A DNA stretch of 64,000 nt from Galeruca laticollis (lineage: Eukaryota; Arthropoda; Insecta; Coleoptera; Chrysomelidae). Made by a program: the position numbers and the translations under genes. Below the pieces are notes generated by a model. The model saw only the letters and a program-made list of their open reading frames with translations, did no database searches and was not told the origin of the DNA. The first letter of the stretch is position 1. Every line of letters starts with the position of its first letter. The stretch covers positions 179,525,262 through 179,589,261 of the forward strand of contig OY998175.1 in assembly GCA_963921935.1 (NCBI GenBank), in the 5' to 3' direction. Shown piece by piece: positions 33,327 to 43,975 of this stretch.

Positions 33327-33330
33327 TTAA

Positions 33331-33719
33331 TAATTATTTATGTTTCCAAATACAGCCCTGTTATATTAAGTTCTAAATGCTTGTTATCAGTTGATGAATA
33401 CAAGTTTTTGTGAAAATTTAATGACTAAAGTTTATTCTTTAATATCTTGGAGGACAATTATTTCACTATTTCATTAAAAACTAGGTAATCTTTGGGTCTT
33501 CAAAGAGATCATATTTTACATACCTCTTCTTGCTGTTATGCTATAATAACACTAACTTTTCACTATATTATTCGGTGGATAAACAATGAAAATCAATAAT
33601 TTACATACAGACGAGAATAATACGTGTCTTTTACTATCTTGCCAGGACCGAACTCACTCAATTACATTTAAGAATTATTCTCATACCGCGGTTTTGCAAT
33701 TTCTGTAGCTGAGATATTT
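33331..33719. other. Spacer, probable 5' flank of the split non-LTR element
   Basis: AT-rich, no gene recognised. Confidence 0.35.
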
Positions 33720-34690
33720 TGTTTTGATTAAATAGATACATCCAATTAGCGAAGTATTCAAAATGAGGTTTGATAATACAGTTGTAACAGGTGATTCTGG
33801 CGTTCAGTGATAGCAAGTTTTTTGCTTATTTTGTTTATAATATACTCAGCATGACTATTTAAATATATTGTGCTATCCACAATGAATCTTAGATATTTCA
33901 TTTCAGATACAATTTGTACTGCTTCAATTATTCAATTTATTTTTAGTTGATATGATCTTGGCTTTAAATTTATTAGCATTGTTTCAATTTGCTTGTTTTA
34001 AAATAAGTATTAATTGATTTTAGAGATTCTTTTATGTAGCAGCTATTTAGAAATTCTTATTTGATGTGTTAGGAGGGTATAATCATCAAATAAGTTCAAA
34101 ATATGGAAACCAGAGACATAATTCAAATCATTGAGATAAATGATAAACGACAATGGTCCCAATACACTCCCCTGTGGAACACTAATATTCACATTGGATT
34201 TTTCATCGCTTTTCATTATTGTTATCTGTTTTCGGTTGGTTAAATAATCGTCCTGCCAAGCCAATGCCATAGTACATATTTCAGTTAATCAGTTAAAATG
34301 CTCCAATCGATGGTGTCAAATGCTCTTTTCAGATCTAAAAAAATTGCAACAAAAAATTTATTGATCAACATCTTTTTTCCAGTCTTTAATCGTAAACTGA
34401 ATTGCTGTTTCACATGGTATTCCATCAAAATGTTATTCTCATTCAGGTAACTCAACAACTGTCTATAAACTGCAATTTCAAGAACTTTATCAAGTGTAGG
34501 AATTGTATTTATACCGCAAAAATCTTCTGCATGTATACATTTATTTATCTTTGGTATTGGTATTCTGGTACTCGTTCTCGAAGTTCTTTGAATACCATGC
34601 TGGACCATCATGTATGCTTTTAGATATGTATATATGCTGCAGATATTGTTTATGAAAAATGAGTTGAGACAATTTGCCATTTCCATGTCA
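33720..34690 (-). pseudogene. Second non-LTR retrotransposon reverse transcriptase
   Basis: On the - strand 34686-34285 gives RIPIPKINKCIHAEDFCGINTIPTLDKVLE, LNENNILMEY and AIFLDLKRAFDTIDWSIL. 34270-34043 gives WQDDYLTNRKQ, NISVPQGSVLGPLSFIIYLN and LNLFDDYTLL, where FADDTT is usual. Downstream to 33720 the thumb reads MKYLRFIVDSTIYLNSHAEYIINKI. This is a Jockey/CR1-group reverse transcriptase, distinct from the element at 21-33 kb. It has several frameshifts, and the catalytic FADD is changed to FDDY. Confidence 0.85.
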
Positions 34691-35454
34691 TTAATGACAA
34701 TTCTGCTTTGAATTTCATAATAAAATATTACTGTGGTATGTAAAAGGCTGTAAGTGTTTTATGTTTCATCACGAATGTAATGGGGAATGTGCTAAGTGCC
34801 TATATTCAAGGGTTTGGTACCAAGAGAGGCCAAACGATAGCGTAAGCGCAGTATGACTGGAGATTATTTTATTGAAATAGCTGTAAGTGCCACCAGCCAT
34901 ATTGTTATAACTTGTTGCTTCAAAGCTGTGAAACCGCGACAATGTCAGCAGATTTACGATTAATCAGCTGGTGCACATACTACCTTTTCTTGGTAGGTAA
35001 AACTAGAATAGCAAACTAATGTTGAAATTAATTAAAAGAAATGTATACAACTCACCATTTTGGTACATTCTTATTAATTTTTCTTACTTCTATAATTTAA
35101 TTTGAGCTCAGATTCTAGTTTTTTAAAATTTTCTGGAAATCAGGTTCTTGGCACAATTTTAGAAAGGTCTATGTCATTTCTGCTTAAATAAGAGAAGTAT
35201 TTCCACATTTCTTTGGGATCATTTCTGTTCAAATTAATTTTTCTTCAACTTGAGCAATGCAACATATTCATTTCTAATATTACTTTTCCGCCAGCTCTAT
35301 CTACGATGCGAGAAAAGTATTATTTTATCCCAAAAAAGTTGGTGTTTCTAATTTTTCTTGAGTTATTTTACGTTGTTCTTTGAGAAAGGCATGAAAAACG
35401 AGTTTTTAGAAAAAATTCTGTGTATATGTCGTCGTCGTCAGCCACTTTTTCTTG
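34691..35454. other. Spacer without recognised features
   Basis: AT-rich DNA with no supported frame or repeat. Confidence 0.4.
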
Positions 35455-35835
35455 TTAGCACGATACAGCCTCCGAGTGTATACAAGTGACCAATTTTATG
35501 ATTGCATATTGTTCAGGGCGTCTCAGAAATAAACCCTATTGATTTTTTCAGCTCATTAGAGCCGGTACAACGGGTGCTATGGTGCATGAAGTACCACATT
35601 TTGGTAATTTTTGGAGTTATTTCGGTTTGTTATCACGATACAGCCAATGGAGTCTACACAAGTGACCAATTTTATGATTGGATATTGTATAGGGCATCTC
35701 ACAGATGAAGCCTATTGATTTTCGGCTCACCAAAGCCAGTACAACGGGTACTATGATACCTGAAGTACCACATTTTGGTAATTTTTGGAGAAATTTCGTA
35801 ATGTTAACACAATACAACCTCTGGAGTGCGGAATA
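35455..35835 (+). repeat. Tandem repeat of about 175-185 bp
   Basis: Two units and the start of a third begin TTAKCACGATACAGCC (35455, about 35629 and about 35813). Each includes CAAGTGACCAATTTTATGAT, a GGGCRTCTCA stretch, ACAACGGGTRCTAT and CACATTTTGGTAATTTTTGG. The same unit occurs in opposite orientation at about 48640-49010. Confidence 0.8.
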
Positions 35836-36810
35836 GTATATTATATATCGGTGGAGGGTTGAGTATGTGATTAGAAGAAAGGTCGAATTTTGTTATAGGG
35901 GAGTGAAAAATAGAATTCGGAAGTGAGTTTTGAGTAGAATAGTTGGTTTGAGTAAATCGAGGAGTAGCGAGAGTTGAGCGTTTATTGAAGTTGATAGTTA
36001 ATTAGAAAGTTGAAGTTAAGTAGTTAATTAGTATGTTGAAGTCAAATAGTCAGTGGCAGGTAATAATCATCAAGTAAATGTAAGCGGGTACAGCTGGGGC
36101 TGTATTATTCCGTAATATCGGTCCATTTGGCTAGTGAATAGATTCACTATGCTACAGGGAAACCACAGAAAACCTGTAACACCGACGGGAAAAAAGGCAA
36201 GCCATCATAATTACTCAATATATAACATTTTGTTGGCCGGAAACTTTCTGTAGTATTAAGTTTCGTAGCACCGTAAAAAAGGGCAGAACGAAAACTGTCC
36301 ACAGCATTTGACATTGGAATTGAGTGAGCACGAATATAGAGCTTATTATTTCAGTTTTCGGCCATCATGGTCGACAAAAGGAAAATCGTTGTTTTGAGAC
36401 TTCAGAGCGGCCACCGCTTAATAAAAAGAAAAAAAATTTCATTTTCAATGTTCTTGCATCAGACCTGCAGTTTAACATGTTCAGAAAAAGTTTATAGTAG
36501 ACTTACAGAATTAAACAGAAACTTACCGTTGAAAGTTTGTCGGGATTTTCGAAGTTGAAGAGTTATAATTTTTCTTAGTATTCCATGAAAACGGCAAACA
36601 CGGCCGACAACTGGAAGTGGCCGGCTAACTGGCGCAATCACCCTACAAAGCATTATCAATTTTTCTTACTTGCAATATTTTTTGGGCAACATGAAACTTT
36701 GAAAGGCTACAAAAATTTATTGGTATAAATGAATGATCACTTATTTTAGGAACATCATGAACTTCGGCTTCAACATTATGACAGTTATAGTATATTACAT
36801 TAAAAGTGCG
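35836..36810. other. Spacer without recognised genes
   Basis: A G/A-rich strand-biased stretch (35850-36060, with AGTTGAAGTTAAGTAG-type quasi-repeats) is followed by mixed sequence. A 63-residue frame at 36367-36558 has no recognisable motif. Confidence 0.35.
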
Positions 36811-36813
36811 CAA

Positions 36814-36927
36814 AGTGACACTTCACACGAGTGGAAAATATTGTAGTACGAGGCGTAAGCCGAGTGCGACAACCCGACGAGAGTCAAAAGTCACTTTGGC
36901 ACAAATAATGTACAATATTTTTCCTAC
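36814..36927. repeat. Palindromic element P1 with CGAG-type core
   Basis: Arms GTGGAAAATATTGTAG (36831-36846) and TACAATATTTTTCCTAC (36911-36927) are inverted. A second pair (GCAAAGTGACACTT and AAGTCACTTTGGC) is interleaved. The centre is CGAGGCGTAAGCCGAG. It is one of a family of such palindromes in the window. Confidence 0.7.
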
Positions 36928-37374
36928 GACCACCCATTTTATTAAACATTATGAAAATATCAGATCGTGTATATTGAGTTGCCTGACTAATCTTACGTTT
37001 TATTTGTGACAGTATATGTTTGAATATTGTTTCTATAAAAAGTGCACATGCATTTACAATTACTTTTATAGTGAAATGAAGAAATAACGATAATTAATGT
37101 TTATTTGAAAAAATGACAATAAGTAAGTACTTATTAGATACAACTGGGGAAGAAATTGAATTATTTGGAATCATAAAAATTAAAAGGGAATTGATTATTG
37201 TTACAATAATAAATTAACAGTTTTAGGATTTCCTTACTATCCCTTAATTACTTGAACTTTAAAAATAGCTAAATTTTGTTTTAATAAAATGAAAATATAA
37301 GAAATATCATAATTAGATTAATGTAAATCGACTTACGAGGTATAAGTACATATCTCTGATAAGTATACTTCAAA

Positions 37375-37449
37375 TTTGAACTAGCTCAGTTGGAAGAGTA
37401 TCGGATATGATGACCGGAAGGTTGTGGTTTCGATTCTCGGCGTCAACAA
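37375..37449 (+). pseudogene. tRNA-like sequence: tRNA pseudogene or head of a SINE
   Basis: TAGCTCAGTTGGAAGAGTAT matches a pol III A box (D arm), and GGTTTCGATTCTC, 30 bp later, matches a B box (T arm). Between them TCGG...CCGG can form the anticodon stem. The acceptor and T stems pair poorly, and position 33 is not a clear T, so no anticodon can be assigned. A functional tRNA is unlikely; a tRNA-derived SINE or a decayed tRNA copy fits best. Confidence 0.55.
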
Positions 37450-37568
37450 TTTCTTTTCGTTATTTTTTATAAATAATTAGTTTTTAGTCCAGTTTTTATG
37501 TAAATAATATCAATAAAGAAGAGCAATTAATAATTACATCTGTAAATCTTACAGGATTCACGAGTTTG

Positions 37569-37607
37569 ACGGCTTATTGACAGCCGTGTGGAAAGTACTT
37601 TCCGCAC
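37569..37607. repeat. Short palindromes P2
   Basis: ACGGCTTATTGACAGCCGT is followed by GTGTGGAAAGTACTTTCCGCAC, a 22-bp near-perfect palindrome. GGAAAGTAC...TTTCC recurs at 43445-43464 next to another palindromic element. Confidence 0.6.
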
Positions 37608-37676
37608 GCGTGAGAATAAAGGTCACTTTCCATGGGAGTAGAGAGTGCGATATCTGTTACTTTCCTATGTGGTCGT

Positions 37677-37821
37677 AGGAAATAGTATAATGTATAACAA
37701 GTGTTGAAAATGAAAGATTTCATACGAGTTTGCAGAATTGAGCCACGAGCCGTATGCGAGTGGCTTAAGCAAATGAGTGTGACATCGAATTTTCAACACA
37801 TGTTGTACACGATATTTTCCC
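37677..37821. repeat. Palindromic element P3 with CGAG-type core
   Basis: Arms GTATAACAAGTGTTGAAAAT (37692-37711) and ATTTTCAACACATGTTGTAC (37789-37808) are inverted and extend outward to GGAAATAG and ATATTTTCC. The core GCCACGAGCCGTATGCGAGTGGC (37742-37764) is itself a palindrome. Confidence 0.75.
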
Positions 37822-37987
37822 GAGGACCACAAAAAAGCTGAGTTAGTATTTATTTCATTAATTAAAGTTTATGGTAAGGCTACTACAATTTAAAACATAA
37901 AATGGTGCTTCAAGACCGTTGTTGACCAGTTTATGTTCTTTAGTTGATACAAAGTTTTGAAATGTGCCATATTTCATAGTGGTGGTA

Positions 37988-38132
37988 GGAAATAGTACAT
38001 TGTTTACCGGGTAGGAAAAGCTTAACATTCCTGGACGACTGTGAAGATTGCTAAGTCTCGGCTTGCGCCTCGACTTAGCAACACAGAGTCCAGGAATGTG
38101 GCTTTTCCTACGAGGTAAACATACTATTTTTC
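37988..38132. repeat. Palindromic element P4 with CGAG-type core, upstream of the recombinase gene
   Basis: The arms at 38002-38036 and 38088-38120 pair over about 33 bases (TTTACCGGGTAGGAAAAG, then CATTCCTGGAC). The core TTGCTAAGTCTCGGCTTGCG, continuing CCTCGACTTAGCAA (38048-38081), holds CGAGGCGCAAGCCGAG on the - strand. The right outer arm runs into the terminal repeat of the recombinase element at 38126. Confidence 0.8.
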
Positions 38133-39643
38133 CGCAAATCGTTTAAAATTCGACAGATATTGATTGATTTTAAAAAAAACGCGATAATTTTATTCCCAAT
38201 TAAATGGTGCTTTGAAATTCCTAATAAAATTACTTGGGTTACTATGGAAACGTATTGAGGTTGAATTGTCAAACTTGACGCTTATAAATTTAATTGCTGG
38301 TGTTCTCGAAAGTAAAATGATAAGTGATGATGAAATTTCCATTCCTGGGACTCCTCCAGAGCTGGTTGAGGCAGTGAATACTGCTTCATTAGAATTATTG
38401 CCAAAGAAATCAAGAGAAAAGTACGAAAATGCATACAGACGTTTTATGGATTATCGCATGAGTAAAAATACGAGTTCTTTCTCAGAAAATGTTCTAATGG
38501 CATACTTCCTAGACCTTTGTTTAAAGATGAAATCTTCAACATTATGGGCCAATTATTCAATGCTGAAGTCAACCCTTGCACTTAAACACATTGTAGATAT
38601 ATCTACATACTCAAAACTTCGTTCTTTATTGAAACGGCAAGCTCAAGGTTATAGGGCAAAGAAATCTAAGATTTTAACGAAGGAAGAAATTGAAAAATTT
38701 ATCCAGGAAGCTCCAGATAAAGAAAATTTAATGATTAAGGTAATTTACAAGGTTTTAATTTCTATTTAGATTATACCTTTATTTATTTTTTAGGTGGCTG
38801 TAATATTTGGTATTTCTGGGGCCTGTAGAATGGATGAGTTAGTCCGAATGACTGTACACGATATAGAAGACTTAGAATCTAAGCTTTTAATCAGCATACC
38901 TGATTCGAAAACCAACAAACCAAGATCATTTGTAATTAATCAGATCTACTTGAATGTTTATCGAAAGTATGTTTCGTTAAGACCAGAAAATATGAACAGT
39001 GACCGATTTTTCTTTAAATATCAAAGCGGAAAGGGTTGTAGACAAGTGGTAGGAATTCATCAATTTAGAAAAATGCCCAAAATAGTTGCTACTTATTTGA
39101 ACTTGGTAAATCCGACAGAATATACTGGTCACTGCTTTCGTCGGAATTCTGCAACAATATTGGTTGACTCTGGTGCCGACATAACTAGTTTAAAGAGGCA
39201 TGGCGGATGGAAGTCATCAAACGTTGCTGAAGGATATATCGAAGAATCGCTTAACAATAAGGTTGAAGTGGCAAATAAAATTTTCACAGTACAAAATATT
39301 CAACAAAATGACCCTACCACCCTGCATGTTGTCCAAAATGTTTCTCATAGTTCTAAGAGTGTTCCTCCAATGTTCAATAGTTGTACTAACTGTCAAATTA
39401 CTGTAAATATAACAAATTGATCTTAAAAATGTATTCAGCAATGACTTGATGTTTTCAAAATATAAATTAATTCCTTATAAGCAATGTGTTTTCAATCATT
39501 TATGTAGAACACTAACAACTGTACGGAAATATCATTTCCTTACAGTAAGGAAATGACATTTCCTTACAGTAAGGAAGTCCTGACTTTTTCTTCAAGAAAT
39601 TTTGACAGGAATGTCAAAATTTCCTAGCGATTTGCGGAAAAAG
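38126..39643 (+). mobile_element. Crypton-like tyrosine-recombinase element YR1
   Basis: A 16-bp inverted repeat, ATTTTTCCGCAAATCG (38126-38141) and CGATTTGCGGAAAAAG (39628-39643), brackets the two-exon recombinase gene at 38317-39420. A palindrome (P4) abuts the left end. The right end carries nested short palindromes (CATTTCCTTAC...GTAAGGAAATG). The 1.5-kb size fits a minimal Crypton-type element. The inverted ends are unusual, because Cryptons are described as lacking them; the 16-bp match could also be part of the P4-type palindrome family. Confidence 0.65.
38317..39420 (+). CDS. Tyrosine recombinase, Crypton-like, apparently intact, two exons
   Basis: Exon 1 is 38317-38739 and exon 2 38794-39420. 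The 54-bp intron has GTAATT at its start and a TTTATTTTTTAG end, and exon 2 keeps the frame. The product is about 349 residues. The N part (RRFMDYRMSKN, ENVLMAYFLDL, LKRQAQGYRAKKSKILTKEE) is the DNA-binding core domain. Exon 2 is the catalytic domain: GACRMDELVRM (first Arg), PDSKTNKPRS (probable Lys), GHCFRRNSAT (His and second Arg), KRHGGWKSS (His/Trp) and EGYIEES (Tyr nucleophile). All catalytic residues are present. I chose the Met at 38317 (MISDDEISIPGTPPE) because it begins the conserved-looking part; the frame is open back to 38212. It could be an active or a domesticated recombinase. Confidence 0.85.
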
Positions 39644-39879
39644 TAAATTTCGAATAATGTTGGTTCTTGGTTGATTCATAGATTGGTACGTCATATTTGG
39701 ACCAACCGCATTCGAATGACAAATTGATGACGTCATGAATCGTCTGGTTCAAGGTTGGTTAACCGAAACTTGAACCGTGCTCTCGAGCATGGTCCGCTCT
39801 CTAGTTATTTGTTCTATTTCTTTCTTTACTCCGATTCTCCCAGCATTACTGTTTTGTTTACATTTGTTTTGACAGAAGT

Positions 39880-40074
39880 GTGCTTGTGTTTTTTTGGAAA
39901 ATAATGATGGAGTCTCTAAGTGCAGTGGGCTTCGAAATTAATAAAAAAGCAATTCATTTTATGGGTGATGAAGCAATTTTGAAATTACTTCTAAGTGATG
40001 ATGAAGTTACCATTGATCACATTACAAGAGCAGCACTTAGTGGAAAATTATCTGCTTATGGAATAATAAATTAA
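39880..40074 (+). CDS. Short ORF of unknown function near the recombinase element
   Basis: 64 residues; a likely start is MESLSAVGFE. It contains LLSDDEVTIDHITRAALSGKLSAYG. It lies 0.24 kb right of the YR1 end and is followed by palindrome P6. Codon use looks coding (GATGATGAAGTTACC), and the short SDDE stretch echoes the start of the YR1 protein (MISDDEISI), which might mean a first exon of a related gene. No family recognised. Confidence 0.3.
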   Translation: MLVFFWKIMMESLSAVGFEINKKAIHFMGDEAILKLLLSDDEVTIDHITRAALSGKLSAYGIIN

Positions 40075-40229
40075 ATGTTTCCCTAGTCATATGAAAATGA
40101 AGGAAAAAATCATAATCCAGATATCTGTTAACCCAATTTTCAAAATAATCTGAAATCCTTGTGTGCTTCTCTTTAACAAATGTTTTTAAGGGCATTAATA
40201 GTTATTTAACGAACAAGTGTATTAATAAA

Positions 40230-40301
40230 GGTGATTAGCAATCGAGATTATTTAACGAGCGAGCGTAGCGAACTCGTTAATGTTGGAGATTGTTAATCGC
40301 C
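40230..40301. repeat. Palindromic element P6 with CGAG-type core
   Basis: Arms GGTGATTAGCAATC and GATTGTTAATCGCC surround AACGAGCGAGCGTAGCGAAC (from 40254), a palindromic core of the CGAG...CG type. Confidence 0.65.
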
Positions 40302-41017
40302 ATTTTAACTCACGAGTTTGTTACAAAACTTTTCCGTCGACTCTACTTTTTATTTTAAAATATACATAGAATTTTAAGAAATTAAACAATAAAATAAATA
40401 ATGACATACAATGACAGATAGTAGTAACACAGCTACTTGATTTCGACTGTTTTAATAGGTGAGCCTAGTGCACCATAGGACACAATATAAATGTATAATA
40501 ACAATGTGTACGTTGGGTTGCATATAATAAAATCGTCGATTAATAGAAAATCATTCATTAATAGGGGTCATTAATCAACGATTTTGAGTGCGTTAAAATA
40601 GATCGTAAATGGACGGTCGACGGAAAATTAATATTAACACTTTTATTGGATCTTATTAAAAATATATTTTTAATATTCGATGAATCACCAAATTAATCTA
40701 CTAATAAGAGGGCTGCAACTGCTTTGCGTTTTAGCATTTTATGAAAATTTGGCTTCCACTGTATACAAAAACAAACTGAATTACAATTGTAAACAAATTG
40801 TTAAGTGAAACGACTTACGTCAATTTTTACCTGACGTTTCTTTTAACGAAGAATTCGAATGGGTCGGAACCAATCGAGGATCTGACGTCATCGTTTATGT
40901 ACTGACCGGTTAACTATTAACCAATCAATAGAGTCATTCGAATTCGCTGTTAGATAAAACATAATCAATTAACGTACTACTAGTGTTAGTACATATAGTA
41001 GGACCTTCCACTATTTG
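40302..41017. other. Spacer between P6 and the hAT element
   Basis: No gene seen. Segments with TTCGAATG and TGACGTCATC near 40853-40960 are partly mirrored near 39710-39740, hinting at the ends of a decayed element spanning 39.65-40.98 kb. Confidence 0.35.
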
Positions 41018-41533
41018 ATCAAGTCCAGGGCCTACCATATGTGCAAAGTGTGCAATGCACACGGGCGCCATCCTTTAGGGGCGCCAAAACCCAGGGTCCA
41101 AAAAAAATTGCAAAATAATTTGCAAAAAAAACAAAAAACAAAAATTAATTTTAAAATAAAAGTTGAGAAAATAAATAGGATTAGGTATAAATACACACGA
41201 AATTTTATTAGTATATCATCCATTTACTGCCGATTCCTATGTTGCGAGAACATGTCAGGCGGTAGTTTCTTGATTTTTCCTGTTCAGACATGAATAATGC
41301 CTGGAGCGCTATAATAGCGATGCATCGCCAGAGGCGTTTTTAAACAGGTTAGTTCACTGGACCGTGCAACAAGTGCATAATAACAAGTAATCCTATTAAT
41401 TTTTACATTTAAAGTTATTTTTATTTTGTCAAGTGTTGTGTCGTATAATATTTTGTTTACTACTTTTTTTTTCTAAAAAATTAAGTGCTGAGTACCTGCT
41501 GACTGCAATTTCAAGGGTTTGATTTTTTATGAA

Positions 41534-43425
41534 ATGGTAAGTGTTCTCTACTTTATACTATCAACATTAACCTTTTATAGGATACTGGTTATAATTAATT
41601 TTTTTTATCCAAATATCTTTTTATTAATTGAAACGTCATGTACGAGTTTAAAAAAGTAATTGGTTTTTTATCCATAACTCGCTTAGTTTTTATGCTATAG
41701 ATCTTTTTAAAAAACCATGTTGTAGGGTTTTTTAAGGGCTAAAAGATTATTTTAATATTTTTTCTGCCTTTATTTTTGAAAGGGTTTAAGATGAAAGGTC
41801 TCGATCAAATTGCTTTTTACTCAAATATGCGAACTTGGTGCTTACTATAGTGCTTACTTTAGAAGTTAATTCCTAATTCTCATGAGTATTAATTATTTAT
41901 TTGTTTATTTTTTCAGGATAAAAGAAAGAGACCTTCAGGTGCGAAGTTTCGCAAGAAAAGTAAACTGAGACTACAAGAAAGAGAAAAAATGGCTGGATCT
42001 TTCAAGCACTTCTTGCAAAACAATCAAGATTCCACGGGGAATATCGATGCGACCGAATCTCAAGATTTTAAATCCGTAGTATCAGTAACCGTGAGTGGAC
42101 CATCTGAAATTTCAACAGAGACGACCACGGTAACATCAGGTCCTGCAAGAAGTGGCGGCGGCTGTAGCAACAAAACAGCTTCTACTGATGCAGAGCCCGA
42201 TGAAGCGATGACACCATACTCGTCTACAGCACTTCCACTTCAGGTAATTCAGCTTGTGTAAGAATTTCGGTAATATCAGCTACCGAAATACCTACTGCAA
42301 ATAACACTTTCGATGAAGGCTTTAATGGGGCTAGTGTCGATATAATTCCGTCCGACCCCGCTTTGTGGCCCGAAAGAATCACCAATGAGATAGCTAGAAT
42401 ATTGGTTAAACGTGGTCCGCCCTTGATAGACATCATTTTTAGCTTTCCTAGTAATAAAGATAATAGAAAGTTTTCGTGCAAATACTTTGTAAGAATTCTT
42501 ACAAATGGAGAAAAAGTGGAAAGGATTGGCTTATTTACTCAATTTCTAAAAATTCTGTATTTTGTTGTAAGTTGTTTGTAAAACACTTTTTGTGATACAA
42601 ATGGAGTATCTGATTGGCAACACTTGTCTTTGCTAATGAAGAGACACGAAACGTAAATTTTACACAACAGTTATATGAACACTTGGGTAAATTTAAAAAA
42701 AATATTGGAGACATCTACGACTGTTAATGCTCATCACCTGCGGATTTTAGAAACGGAAAAATATTGGCGCGACGAGTTGGAAAAAATTATTGCGATTGTT
42801 AGTATTTATCTACACAATGCTTGGCATTTCAAGGTTCTACTAAATTACTTTTCGAACATGATAATGGGAATTTTCTAAAAGCTTTTGAGATGATTGCCTC
42901 TTTTGATTCAGTGATGAGACAGCACGTTAGCCGTGTGTGTAGCTCCCAAAAAATCTGTTAAAATGACTCATTATTTAGGCGTGCAAATACAGAATGAAAT
43001 TATTGAATTATTGTCGTCTAAAGTAAGAAATAATATTTTAGAAATGGTCCGCAGTTTAAAATATTTTTCAAGAATATTAGATTGTACACCAGACACTAGT
43101 CATACTGAGCAAATTAGTCTTGTTCTGAGCTATGTTTTCCTTAACACCACTTCAAAAAAGGTTGAAGTTAAGGAAAGTTTTATTGCGTTTAATCCAATAC
43201 TGGACTCTACGGGGGAAGGGATATATACATTTGTGACAGAAATTTTGAAAAAATTAAATTTAGATATAAAATATTAGGGGACAAGGTTATGATAATGGTG
43301 CAAACATGGAGGGCTACAAAAACGCATTCTTGATGCGAATCCGAGAGTCCTTTTTGTACCTTGTGGGGCTCATACTTTGAACTTAACAGTAAATGACGCT
43401 TCTAAGGTGTCAGATGCTACAATAA
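41534..43425 (+). pseudogene. hAT transposase, N-terminal and central part
   Basis: The ATG (41534-41536) is split from the rest by an intron (GTAAGT at 41537; exon 2 from 41917), giving MDKRKRPSGAKFRKKSKL, as in ZMYM1-like hAT proteins. After a frameshift near 42235 comes the TTF-type finger region (SDPALWPERITNEIARIL, DIIFSFPSNKDNRKFSCKYF). More frameshifts are followed by a DUF4371-like part: TWVNLKKILE, IQNEIIELLSSKVRNNIL, VEVKESFIAFNPILDSTGEG, PRVLFVPCGAHTLNLTVNDA. The protein would cut and join the element's ends. At least four frame breaks and one insertion (43426) disable it. Confidence 0.82.
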
Positions 43426-43427
43426 AC

Positions 43428-43975
43428 TTTTTTCGGCAACCGTCCGGAAAGTACCTATTTTCCGGACGCTTTTTCTTAGAGAAAGTATAGCTTTTTTGGA
43501 CTAGGACGTAAAGTGAAATACGTTGTTGTCATTTTATGTACTTAGTAACCAAGTATTATTATGGAAATATAGGTAGGTATTAGAAGAATGCAGTTAATCA
43601 TTACTATAGCAACGACATAACAACTTACTAATTTGACGTCTTAATAATTGAGTTTTTTCGTTTTAAAAGTTTGTATGGTTAATTGAACCCGTTTAATATA
43701 ACCAATTATTCAAATTTCAATATAAATATTAATATAAGCAAGAATTAGAATGTAAGGATTACAATGTTCCTAATTTGGTTCTATAAATAAATAATATAAA
43801 GAAATGTTTTTGACTTATTTTTATATCAATGTTGATAACTAATCCACACGGTTGCCGAAAAAATAATGTACTTTACACGACCGGAAACTGTTTTTTCGGA
43901 CTCACAGACTTCCAGGACTCGCCTGCGGCTCGTCCGAAAAACAGGACTTTTCGGACTTGTTACGTAAATTACTAT
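43428..43975. mobile_element. Palindrome-rich insertion in the hAT transposase (includes P7)
   Basis: The transposase reading stops after DATINFF (about 43427) and resumes with LVQELYNFF (about 43984), so about 550 bp are inserted. Inside, TTTTTTCGGCAACCGT (43428-43443) and ACGGTTGCCGAAAAAA (43847-43862) are inverted, and CGTCCGGAAAGTAC...TTTTCCGGACG forms a hairpin at 43441-43468. Then P7 follows: arms CTGTTTTTTCGGAC and GTCCGAAAAACAG around GGACTCGCCTGCGGCTCGTCC (43913-43933). No coding sequence. Confidence 0.75.

Larger units (their letters stand above)
21094..33330 (-). mobile_element. CR1/Jockey-like non-LTR retrotransposon, split by an LTR element
   Basis: On the - strand, in order: ORF1 (33326-32602), apurinic-type endonuclease (32473-31374), reverse transcriptase N part (31315-30616), then 9 kb of LTR retrotransposon, then the rest of the reverse transcriptase (21560-21094). 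The two halves join at the level of the sentence: AFDSIDHKLLW on the right continues as KLHKFGISS on the left. Frameshifts occur in ORF1 and between endonuclease and reverse transcriptase. The 3' end past the thumb is not recognisable. Confidence 0.8.

Noticed and set aside
36367..36558. 63-residue + strand frame MVDKRKIVVLRL...
   Set aside because: No conserved motif, no neighbouring exon with matching splice phase; short frames of this size are common here.
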